Source: an uncultured Sutterella sp. (GTDB lineage Bacteria > Pseudomonadota > Gammaproteobacteria > Burkholderiales > Burkholderiaceae_F). From it: a stretch of 6,006 nt of DNA. Numbering within the stretch: the stretch's first letter is position 1; the number at the start of each line of letters is the position of its first letter. Shown one piece after another: positions 1 through 4,888 of the stretch. The DNA lies in NCBI GenBank assembly GCA_900767875.1, contig CAAGAT010000001.1, positions 1 through 6,006 of the forward strand. The letters run 5' to 3'. Below the pieces are notes generated by a model. It was not told the DNA's origin and searched no databases. It saw only the letters and a list, made by a program, of their open reading frames with translations. A program made the position numbers and the translations under genes.

Positions 1-1
1 G

Positions 2-70
2 ACCAGAGGCTTTGATGTAACGCCGTGGTTGCCCTGGGAGTGGGTGAAGCGGCAACCTCAGACGAGGTAA
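2..70 (+). CDS. 3' end of an unidentified gene (partial)
   Basis: An open frame enters from the left edge and ends at TAA 68-70, giving a 22-residue tail that reads TRGFDVTPWLPWEWVKRQPQ and then TR. It is followed five bases later by a strong intrinsic terminator, which is what supports it as a genuine gene end. The Trp/Pro-rich LPWEW stretch near the C-terminus faintly recalls the LPW ends of some IS66-type transposases. The piece is too short to assign, and I do not claim that function. It converges on the damaged LysR gene to its right, so an inserted element ending here would fit, but that is inference. Confidence 0.45.
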   Translation, partial: TRGFDVTPWLPWEWVKRQPQTR

Positions 71-74
71 TAAC

Positions 75-107
75 AAAAGCGAGGAGCTGTGAGGCTGCCT
101 CGCTTTT
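75..107. terminator. Bidirectional rho-independent terminator
   Basis: AAAAGCGAGG (75-84) pairs perfectly with CCTCGCTTTT (98-107). An inner AGC/GCT pair (85-87 with 94-96) extends the stem past a single bulged G. On the plus strand the stem runs into TTTTT (104-108), so it ends the gene closing at 70. On the minus strand it is followed by TTTTGTTATT, so it can also end the convergent LysR transcript, whose reading frames close at 154 or 143. Confidence 0.85.
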
Positions 108-142
108 TACGGCCTTTTGCTTTTGATCAGAGCGAACCAAGG

Positions 143-232
143 CTATGGGATGCTCACGTTTTTCCTGTGAATCGGCACCCCCGTGCCGTTGGACCCGTAC
201 AGCATGTCCATGGGCTCGTGCCCACCGTTTTC
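143..232 (-). pseudogene. Frame-shifted tail of the LysR gene
   Basis: Reading the minus strand in the frame offset by one from the main LysR frame gives a 29-residue segment from 232 to a TAG at 145-143. It contains ENGGHEPMDMLYGSNG followed by TGVPIHRKNV. This matches the pattern expected at this point of the LysR effector domain (a variable loop, a short helix ending in Leu-Tyr, a Gly turn, then a hydrophobic/basic strand) much better than the Cys/Thr-rich main frame. A lost base near the CCCC run at 241-244 or the TTTT run at 228-231 would explain it. Even in this frame the protein stops far short of full length, so there are two lesions: a frameshift and a truncation. Confidence 0.55.
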
Positions 233-813
233 TGAAGCAACCCCGTGTGAAAGACCTGCTCCTGCGGCGAAGCGGGGGTGCCGTGCGCCTTGAGGTATTC
301 GGGGGTGGCGAAGACGGGCGTGAACGAGCAGTGGTACTGCCGCACCACCAGCCCCGTACCGTCGACGGACAGGCGGTTGACGGCCGCATCGACTTGGTCC
401 GCGCGCACCGCGTCGGGATTGACTTCGGGCTCGGTCGTAAAGCGCACCTCGGGGTGTTCGCCCGCGTAGCGCATCAGCGCCTGGGAAAAGAACAGGCGCG
501 AGAGCTCGATGGGGGCGGCAAAGCGGATTTCCTGCGCGGTTTCGGGCCGCGCCGGCTTGAGCACATCGAGGTGACGAAAGCCCGCCACGAGCGGCTCGAC
601 CGCCTGCACGAGTTCGGCGCCGCGTGCGGTGGGCTCGATCGGGCGGTGCGACTTGTCAAAGAGGGCAAAGCCCAGTTCCTTTTCGAGCTCGTGCAGCAGA
701 CGGGAGACCTTGGTGAGGTCCATGTCCAGCACGATGGCGGTGCGCGACAGACTCTGCGTGCGCGCCGTGATGACCAGGGCTTCCCAGGCTTGTAGGTTGT
801 CGGTGATCTTCAC
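154..813 (-). CDS. LysR-family transcriptional regulator, C-terminally truncated and probably frameshifted
   Basis: This encodes a 219-residue LysR-type DNA-binding protein from a GTG start at 813-811. Residues 1-65 form the winged helix-turn-helix typical of the family, ending in the usual motif (LLHELEKELGFALFDKSHR, then PIEPTARG). A linker helix follows, and then the first half of the periplasmic-binding-protein-like effector domain from about residue 90. Family members are usually near 300 residues, so roughly 80 residues of the effector domain are missing. The last 25 or so residues (TVGTSPWTCCTGPTARGCRF and on) do not look like LysR sequence, whereas the -1 frame over the same bases does (see the entry at 143-232). 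The ribosome-binding site is weak. The N-terminus fits the family well, so the start is reasonably safe. The product might still bind DNA, but ligand sensing is doubtful and the gene may be a pseudogene. Its regulon is unknown; the co-oriented AGCS transporter upstream is an obvious but unproven candidate. Confidence 0.8.
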   Translation of the reverse strand: MKITDNLQAWEALVITARTQSLSRTAIVLDMDLTKVSRLLHELEKELGFALFDKSHRPIEPTARGAELVQAVEPLVAGFRHLDVLKPARPETAQEIRFAAPIELSRLFFSQALMRYAGEHPEVRFTTEPEVNPDAVRADQVDAAVNRLSVDGTGLVVRQYHCSFTPVFATPEYLKAHGTPASPQEQVFHTGLLQKTVGTSPWTCCTGPTARGCRFTGKT

Positions 814-850
814 GGCGGAGGCCTGCGCTCAAGGAGATTGGAAAAGGGAA

Positions 851-867
851 ACAATCGAACGATTGTA
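851..867 (-). promoter_or_regulatory. Probable LysR promoter -10 with overlapping 16-bp palindrome
   Basis: On the minus strand TACAAT (867-862) matches five of six bases of the -10 consensus and lies about 50 bp upstream of the LysR GTG. No convincing -35 is visible 17 bp further up. Overlapping it is a perfect inverted repeat, ACAATCG (851-857), AA, CGATTGT (860-866), which has the size and symmetry of a dimer operator. Autoregulation is common for LysR genes, so binding by the LysR protein itself is plausible. The site might instead serve another regulator. Confidence 0.5.
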
Positions 868-1010
868 GCGCGGGGGTTCGGGCGCACGAAACGCCCTTGC
901 AGTGGGGGTCGGAAGAGAACAAACCCTTCCGTGGAAGGCTTTCGAGGGCCGGCGCAACCACCGGGTGCCGGACGAGTGCGTCCGACGGGCCCCCGGTCCG
1001 TTTTTCCGGC

Positions 1011-1043
1011 AAAAAGCCCGCCGCGGAAGACTCCGTGACGGGC
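1011..1043 (-). terminator. Intrinsic terminator of the AGCS symporter gene
   Basis: On the minus strand, GCCCGTC (1043-1037) pairs with GGCGGGC-like sequence (1022-1016), with one T.G pair. After one mismatch the stem continues as CGGA/TCCG (1035-1032 with 1027-1024) closing a GTCT loop. Five T residues follow directly (1015-1011). The hairpin begins 23 nt after the symporter stop codon, so it ends that transcript and separates the symporter from the co-oriented LysR gene. Confidence 0.85.
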
Positions 1044-1066
1044 TCTCGAGCCAAAGGACAAACGCT

Positions 1067-2455
1067 TTACTTGGCCGCGAGGTTTTGCTGCGTCTTTTCG
1101 TAGGTCGCCAGCTTGGCCTCAAAGTCGGCCAGGCTGTTGACGACCACCTTGTGCAGCGCAATGAGCGCGATCAGGTTGGGGATGACCATCAGACCGTTGA
1201 AGAGGTCGGCCAGAGCCCAGACCAGATCGACCTTGAGCACGGCGCCGGCGGCGATAAAGCAGCACACGATCACGCGGTAGGGAATGAGCGCCTTGGATGA
1301 GAAAAGGAAGCGCACGTTTTGCTCGGCAAAGAAGTACCAACCGATGATCGTCGAGTAGGCAAAGAAGAACAGGCACACGGCCACAAAGCCCACGCCGAGC
1401 GAACCCAGCCCCACGCTGTAGGCCTTCTGCGTGAGAGCGATGCCCGTGGTCTGGAAGTCCAGCACGCCCGTCACGAGAATCACGATGCCCGTGAAGGTGA
1501 CGATCACGAGGGTGGCGAACACGCCGAAGATGGCCACCAGACCCTGTTCGACCGGATGCTCGACCTTGGCCACGGCGTGCGCGTGCGGGGTCGAACCCAT
1601 ACCGGCTTCGTTGGAGAAGAGCCCTCGGGCCACGCCGAATTGCATGGCCTTGGCCACCGTCAGACCCAGGGCGCCGCCCATGACGGCCTGCGGGTCAAAC
1701 GCGGCCTTGAAAATCAGGGCAAAAGCGTCGCCCAGCTCGGTGATGTGGCAGCCGATCACATAGGTGCCGCCGATGATGTAGATCGCCGCCATGAAGGGAA
1801 CGATCTTTTCGGTGACCGAGGCGATGCGGCCGACGCCGCCGAAAAAGACGATGCCCGACAAAATGGCCGTGACGACGCCCGTCACCAGCAGCGGCACGCC
1901 GAAGGCCGTGTGCATGGCGTTGGAAATCGAGTTGGACTGCACCATGTTGCCGATGCAGCCCAGGGCGATGATGATGGCGATTGAAAAGAAGATGGCCATC
2001 GGACGCCACTTTTCACCCATGCCCTTGGTGATGTAGTAGGCCGGACCGCCCACGACGTGCCCCTGCTCGTCCCGGCCCTTGAAGGTCTGCGCCAGAACGG
2101 CTTCGGCAAAAATCGTGGCCATGCCGAAGAAGGCGGCCACCCACAGCCAAAAGAGCGCGCCCGGACCGCCCGAGACGATGGCCGTGGCGGTACCCGCGAC
2201 GTTGCCCGTGCCCACCTGCGCGGCGATGGCCGTGGCTAGCGCCTGAAACGAGCTCATGCCGGACTTGTCGGCACGCTTGCCAAAGAGCGTGGCGCCGCCA
2301 AACAGAAGGCGCGTGGCCAGGCGGAACTTGCGCACCTGCACCAAGCGCAGCTTGTACGTATAGAAAATGCCCGTCCCGCACAGCAGCGGAATCAGGAAGA
2401 AGACGCCCCACAGGACGCTGTTGATCTCACCGACGAGATGATTAAGAAAGTCCAC
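1067..2455 (-). CDS. AGCS-family sodium:alanine/glycine symporter
   Basis: A complete 462-residue inner-membrane protein of the alanine-or-glycine:cation symporter family (AlsT/DagA/YaaJ type), which imports small neutral amino acids with Na+. The family hallmark is at residues 81-105: VGTGNVAGTATAIVSGGPGA, then LFWLW, a hydrophobic helix and the glutamate of TIFAEAVLAQ. A second conserved block, RGLFSNEAGMGSTPHAHA, lies at 277-294. About ten to eleven hydrophobic segments are visible (e.g. 14-33, 98-122, 153-171, 187-206, 219-236, 308-331, 353-376, 392-407, 419-436). The tail is short and charged. The length is normal for the family. The start is GTG at 2455-2453, preceded by GGAG (2467-2464) at 8 nt spacing. 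It is transcribed divergently from nrdAB and ends at a strong terminator. The preferred substrate (alanine, glycine, serine or D-alanine) cannot be read from sequence. Confidence 0.95.
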   Translation of the reverse strand: MDFLNHLVGEINSVLWGVFFLIPLLCGTGIFYTYKLRLVQVRKFRLATRLLFGGATLFGKRADKSGMSSFQALATAIAAQVGTGNVAGTATAIVSGGPGALFWLWVAAFFGMATIFAEAVLAQTFKGRDEQGHVVGGPAYYITKGMGEKWRPMAIFFSIAIIIALGCIGNMVQSNSISNAMHTAFGVPLLVTGVVTAILSGIVFFGGVGRIASVTEKIVPFMAAIYIIGGTYVIGCHITELGDAFALIFKAAFDPQAVMGGALGLTVAKAMQFGVARGLFSNEAGMGSTPHAHAVAKVEHPVEQGLVAIFGVFATLVIVTFTGIVILVTGVLDFQTTGIALTQKAYSVGLGSLGVGFVAVCLFFFAYSTIIGWYFFAEQNVRFLFSSKALIPYRVIVCCFIAAGAVLKVDLVWALADLFNGLMVIPNLIALIALHKVVVNSLADFEAKLATYEKTQQNLAAK

Positions 2456-2484
2456 GACTTTGGCTCCGCGAGGTTGATTGTCCG

Positions 2485-2518
2485 CGGCCGGGCGTCGCGC
2501 CGCTGCCGGCCGGTTTTG
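2485..2518. other. GC-rich hairpin in the symporter 5' leader
   Basis: CGGCCGG (2485-2491) pairs perfectly with CCGGCCG (2506-2512) around a 14-nt loop that can itself form a short GCG/CGC stem. On the plus strand it is followed by G and TTTT, so it resembles an intrinsic terminator for any transcript entering the region antisense to the symporter. On the minus strand it would sit in the symporter mRNA leader, 17 nt before the GGAG ribosome-binding site. Which role, if either, it has is unknown. Confidence 0.4.
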
Positions 2519-2526
2519 TTTGCTGG

Positions 2527-2560
2527 GTCTTTGTCGTTTTTTGGGAAGGCAGACAAAGAC
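2527..2560. repeat. Perfect 9-bp inverted repeat upstream of the symporter
   Basis: GTCTTTGTC (2527-2535) and GACAAAGAC (2552-2560) are exact reverse complements separated by 16 nt. The repeat lies 72-105 bp upstream of the symporter start. It could be a two-site operator (arm centres 25 bp apart) or, if transcription starts upstream of it, a leader hairpin. No T-run follows the stem, so it is not a terminator. I cannot name a regulator. Confidence 0.4.
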
Positions 2561-2665
2561 GGCTTTCAGTTTATGGGGTTCGGGCCGGGCGCGACGGAAA
2601 ATCCGCGCCTTGTCTAATCCAAAGCAAACTTTCTAGTGATCTGTTTTTAGGGAAAATGTTGTGCA

Positions 2666-2692
2666 CGGTGCTTTTTGACGGGAAAAACACCG
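2666..2692. repeat. Inverted repeat / hairpin in the intergenic region
   Basis: CGGTG (2666-2670) pairs with CACCG (2688-2692), and after one bulged C, TTTTT (2672-2676) pairs with AAAAA (2683-2687) around the loop GACGGG. That is ten pairs in all. It lies roughly midway between the symporter start and the nrdA promoter. There is no T-tract after the stem on either strand, so termination is unlikely; its purpose is unknown. Confidence 0.35.
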
Positions 2693-2754
2693 CCCGCGCC
2701 CGGTGCCGCGGCATCGGAACAGTCACTTCGAATGGACGGAAGGGTCGGCCGAAC

Positions 2755-2778
2755 AGACGGGAAAACCCTCTCCCGTCT
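2755..2778. repeat. Perfect 7-bp inverted repeat in the intergenic region
   Basis: AGACGGG (2755-2761) and CCCGTCT (2772-2778) are exact reverse complements with a 10-nt loop. The left arm is part of the direct repeat GACGGGAAAA, whose other copy (2677-2686) lies in the loop of the preceding hairpin. No T-tract follows. No function can be assigned. Confidence 0.35.
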
Positions 2779-2892
2779 TGAAAAGGAAAGGCGCCATTTT
2801 ATCGCGTTTGAACAAAGAACGTGGCGCACGTTGGCGCAGCGCGCCGTTGAGCGTATCCTTCCGAACTCGGTCCAAACGCCCAAGTCTCGGGC

Positions 2893-2910
2893 ACTGACAA
2901 AATTGTCAGT
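2893..2910. promoter_or_regulatory. 18-bp perfect palindrome, candidate operator upstream of nrdA
   Basis: ACTGACAA (2893-2900) and TTGTCAGT (2903-2910) are exact reverse complements separated by AA. The symmetry and length are those of a homodimer binding site. It contains CTG-N10-CAG (2894-2909), the spacing of the LexA box, but the next inner bases are A and T where the LexA consensus has T and A, so identity as an SOS box is doubtful. It lies about 140 bp upstream of the candidate nrdA -10. Confidence 0.45.
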
Positions 2911-2992
2911 CCTCCCCGTTTTGAAAACTCATTGTCCCCTCATCTGTTCGGAGGAGTTTTTTCCAGTATCATCAGAGACTTGGTGCGTTGGA

Positions 2993-3039
2993 ATCGGCTA
3001 TTTTGTGTGATTGCGTGATTTCCGCACAAAATATAGTAT
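2993..3039 (+). promoter_or_regulatory. Pair of NrdR-box-like operators controlling nrdAB
   Basis: NrdR is the ATP/dATP-sensing repressor of ribonucleotide reductase genes and binds pairs of 16-bp boxes with consensus ACACWATATATWGTGT. The right box here, GCACAAAATATAGTAT (3024-3039), matches 13 of 16 positions. The left box, ATCGGCTATTTTGTGT (2993-3008), matches 10 of 16, and its right half-site is nearly perfect. The two start 31 bp apart, with 15 bp between them, which is the characteristic NrdR spacing of about three helical turns. The right box covers the candidate -10 element, as expected for repression. No nrdR gene is in the window. Confidence 0.75.
3011..3037 (+). promoter_or_regulatory. 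Candidate nrdAB promoter
   Basis: TATAGT (3032-3037) matches five of six bases of the -10 consensus. A TTGCGT (3011-3016) upstream is a weak -35; its spacing is 15 bp to TATAGT, or 17 bp if TAGTAT (3034-3039) is taken as the -10. Transcription would start near 3044, leaving a leader of about 65 nt before the nrdA ATG. The overlap with the right NrdR-like box supports this position. Confidence 0.5.
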
Positions 3040-3108
3040 TCGTCCGTCGTTTCTTTTTGATGTCGTCCGAAGGGCCTCGTGCCGTCCGGCCACCTTGATT
3101 TGTCAACA

Positions 3109-4884
3109 ATGTCCGTTCAGATTGATCTATCCCGCGATGCCCTTTTCGATGAGCTCGGGCTACAGCGTCTGCGCGAAAGCTACATGCGTGAGGGGGAAAC
3201 CTCGCCGCAGGTGCGCTACGCGTACGTGGCCGAGCACTTTGCGAGCAACCCCGAACACGCTCAGCGCATTTACGACTATGCCAGCCAGCATTGGCTGAGC
3301 TTTTCGACGCCGATTCTGAGCTTCGGGCGCAACAAGCGCGGTCTGCCCGTGTCGTGCTTCATGTGCTACATGCCCGATACGGCCGAAGGCCTCGTGAATA
3401 CCCTCTCGGAAGTCAACTGGCTCTCGATGCTCGGCGGCGGCGTGGGCATTCATGTGGGCATCCGCAGCGCCGACGAAAAGAGCGTGGGCGTGCTGCCGCA
3501 CCTCAAGGTCTATGACGCGGCCTGCCTGGCCTACCGCCAGGGCTCGACCCGCCGCGGCTCCTACGTGGCGTACCTGTCGATCGATCACCCGGACATCGTG
3601 CAGTTCATCGAAATGCGCAAGCCCACGGGTGACCCCAACATGCGCGCCCTCAATCTGCACCACGGCGTTAATCTGTCCGACGAATTCATGCGCAAGATTG
3701 AAGCGAGCATGCGCGATTCGGACTACGACGACACGTGGGAGCTCAAGCACCCGGCCACGGGCGAAGTGGTCGAGAAGGTGAGCGCGCGCGATCTGTGGCA
3801 GCGTATTCTCGAAATGCGCATGCACACGGGCGAGCCCTACCTCGTCTTTAGCGACACGGCCAACCGCGCCCTGCCCAAGTGGCTCGCCGACCAGGATCTG
3901 AAGATCCACGGCTCGAACCTGTGCACGGAAATTTTCCTGCCCACGGACGAAAAGCGCACGGCCGTCTGTTGTCTCTCGTCGGTCAACCTCGAATACTTTG
4001 ACCAGTGGAAGCAGGTGCCCGGCTTTATCGAGGACGTGATGGAATTCCTCGACAACGTGCTGCAGTACTTCATTGAGCACGCGCCCGATACGATCGAGCG
4101 CGCCCGTTTCTCGGCCATGCGCGAGCGCAGCGTCGGTCTCGGGGCCATGGGTTTTCACGCCTACCTGCAGAAAAACGGCATTCCGTTCGAAAGCGTGGTG
4201 GCCAAGGTGACCAACAAGGCGATGTTCCGCCACATTCACGAAGAGTGTGCGCGCGCCGACAAGATTCTGTGTGAAAAGCGCGGTCCGTGCCCGGATGCGG
4301 CCGCGGCGGGCGTGCCGCGTCGCTTCAGCCACTGGATGGCCGTGGCGCCCAACGCTTCCTCCTCGCTCATCACCGGCGGCACGAGCCCGTCGATTGAGCC
4401 GATCCGCGCCAACATCTTCCGTCAGGACACGATTTCGGGTGCGCACATCGTCAAGAACCGTTTCCTGCGCCGCGTGCTGGCCGACCTCAATATGGACACG
4501 GACGAAGTGTGGGCCGACCTCATCGCCCACGACGGCAGCGTGCAGCACCGCACGGATTTGCCCGAGCGCGTGCGCGACGTCTTTAAGACCGCTCAGGAAC
4601 TCGATCAGCGCTGGATCATCGATCTGGCGGGCGATCGCCAGCCCTACATCGATCAGGGCCAGAGCGTGAACCTGTTCTTTGCGCCGGACGTTTCGATCGG
4701 CTACCTGCACGCCTGCCACTTCATGGCCTGGAAGAAGGGTCTCAAGTCGCTCTACTACTGCCGCAGCGACAAGCTGCGCAAGGCCGACAAGGTCGGCCAG
4801 GTCGCCGTGCGCCGCCGCATTGAAGACGAAATCGACATGAAGTCCGTGGCCGACGACAGCGGCTGCCTGGCTTGCGAAGGATAA
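3109..4884 (+). CDS. nrdA: Ribonucleoside-diphosphate reductase, large (alpha) subunit, no ATP-cone
   Basis: A 591-residue catalytic subunit of class Ia-type ribonucleotide reductase, cytoplasmic, reducing ribonucleoside diphosphates to deoxyribonucleotides with the radical supplied by NrdB. Visible landmarks, with the E. coli equivalents: Cys83 (C225) and Cys287 (C462) form the active-site redox pair; Asn270, Cys272 and Glu274 in SNLCTEI match N437, C439 and E441; Tyr549-Tyr550 in LYYCRS match Y730-Y731; and the tail CLACEG has the Cys586/Cys589 pair that thioredoxin or glutaredoxin re-reduces. The specificity site is probably kept (Asp90, Arg119 and the loop RQGSTRRGS near 143-151). It is much shorter than E. 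coli NrdA (761 residues) because the N-terminal ATP-cone is absent; only about 60 residues precede the core. I chose ATG 3109. An in-frame GTG at 3079, with a closer GAAGGG, would add ten residues. It forms an operon with nrdB, 4 nt downstream. Confidence 0.96.
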   Translation: MSVQIDLSRDALFDELGLQRLRESYMREGETSPQVRYAYVAEHFASNPEHAQRIYDYASQHWLSFSTPILSFGRNKRGLPVSCFMCYMPDTAEGLVNTLSEVNWLSMLGGGVGIHVGIRSADEKSVGVLPHLKVYDAACLAYRQGSTRRGSYVAYLSIDHPDIVQFIEMRKPTGDPNMRALNLHHGVNLSDEFMRKIEASMRDSDYDDTWELKHPATGEVVEKVSARDLWQRILEMRMHTGEPYLVFSDTANRALPKWLADQDLKIHGSNLCTEIFLPTDEKRTAVCCLSSVNLEYFDQWKQVPGFIEDVMEFLDNVLQYFIEHAPDTIERARFSAMRERSVGLGAMGFHAYLQKNGIPFESVVAKVTNKAMFRHIHEECARADKILCEKRGPCPDAAAAGVPRRFSHWMAVAPNASSSLITGGTSPSIEPIRANIFRQDTISGAHIVKNRFLRRVLADLNMDTDEVWADLIAHDGSVQHRTDLPERVRDVFKTAQELDQRWIIDLAGDRQPYIDQGQSVNLFFAPDVSIGYLHACHFMAWKKGLKSLYYCRSDKLRKADKVGQVAVRRRIEDEIDMKSVADDSGCLACEG

Positions 4885-4888
4885 AAAA

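Larger units (their letters stand above)
2456..3108. other. Divergent intergenic region between symporter and nrdA
   Basis: About 650 bp with no convincing gene. The open frames across it lack ribosome-binding sites and recognisable domains, and they read through inverted repeats. The region holds the symporter leader and its presumed promoter (no clean -35/-10 pair seen on the minus strand), a series of hairpin-forming inverted repeats (2485-2512, 2527-2560, 2666-2692, 2755-2778), an 18-bp palindrome (2893-2910), and the nrdAB control region with NrdR-like boxes (2993-3039). The ten-base direct repeat GACGGGAAAA occurs at 2677-2686 and 2756-2765. The stretch from about 2890 to 3060 is clearly more AT-rich than the flanking genes, as expected for promoter DNA. 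Confidence 0.6.

Noticed and set aside
145..795. A 216-codon plus-strand open frame opposite the LysR gene
   Set aside because: Antisense of a recognisable LysR helix-turn-helix region; Arg/Gly/His-rich, no recognisable fold.
970..1005. A plus-strand terminator formed by CGGAC/GTCCG followed by TTTTT
   Set aside because: The arms are short, compete with a local GGAC/GTCC hairpin, and no plus-strand gene ends nearby; the minus-strand terminator at 1011-1043 explains the area better.
1319..1984. A 221-codon plus-strand open frame inside the symporter gene
   Set aside because: It is an antisense shadow of the AGCS coding sequence, rich in His/Gly/Asp, with no membrane segments or domain.
2894..2909. 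LexA (SOS) box in the nrdA upstream palindrome
   Set aside because: Only the CTG-N10-CAG frame matches. The consensus CTGT...ACAG is not met at the fourth position on either side, so I kept it as a palindrome of unknown regulator.
2675..3010. A 111-codon plus-strand frame, and a 78-codon minus-strand frame (2647-2883), in the intergenic region
   Set aside because: Neither has a credible ribosome-binding site or domain, and both run through inverted repeats. The plus-strand frame also crosses the 18-bp palindrome and one of the NrdR-like boxes.
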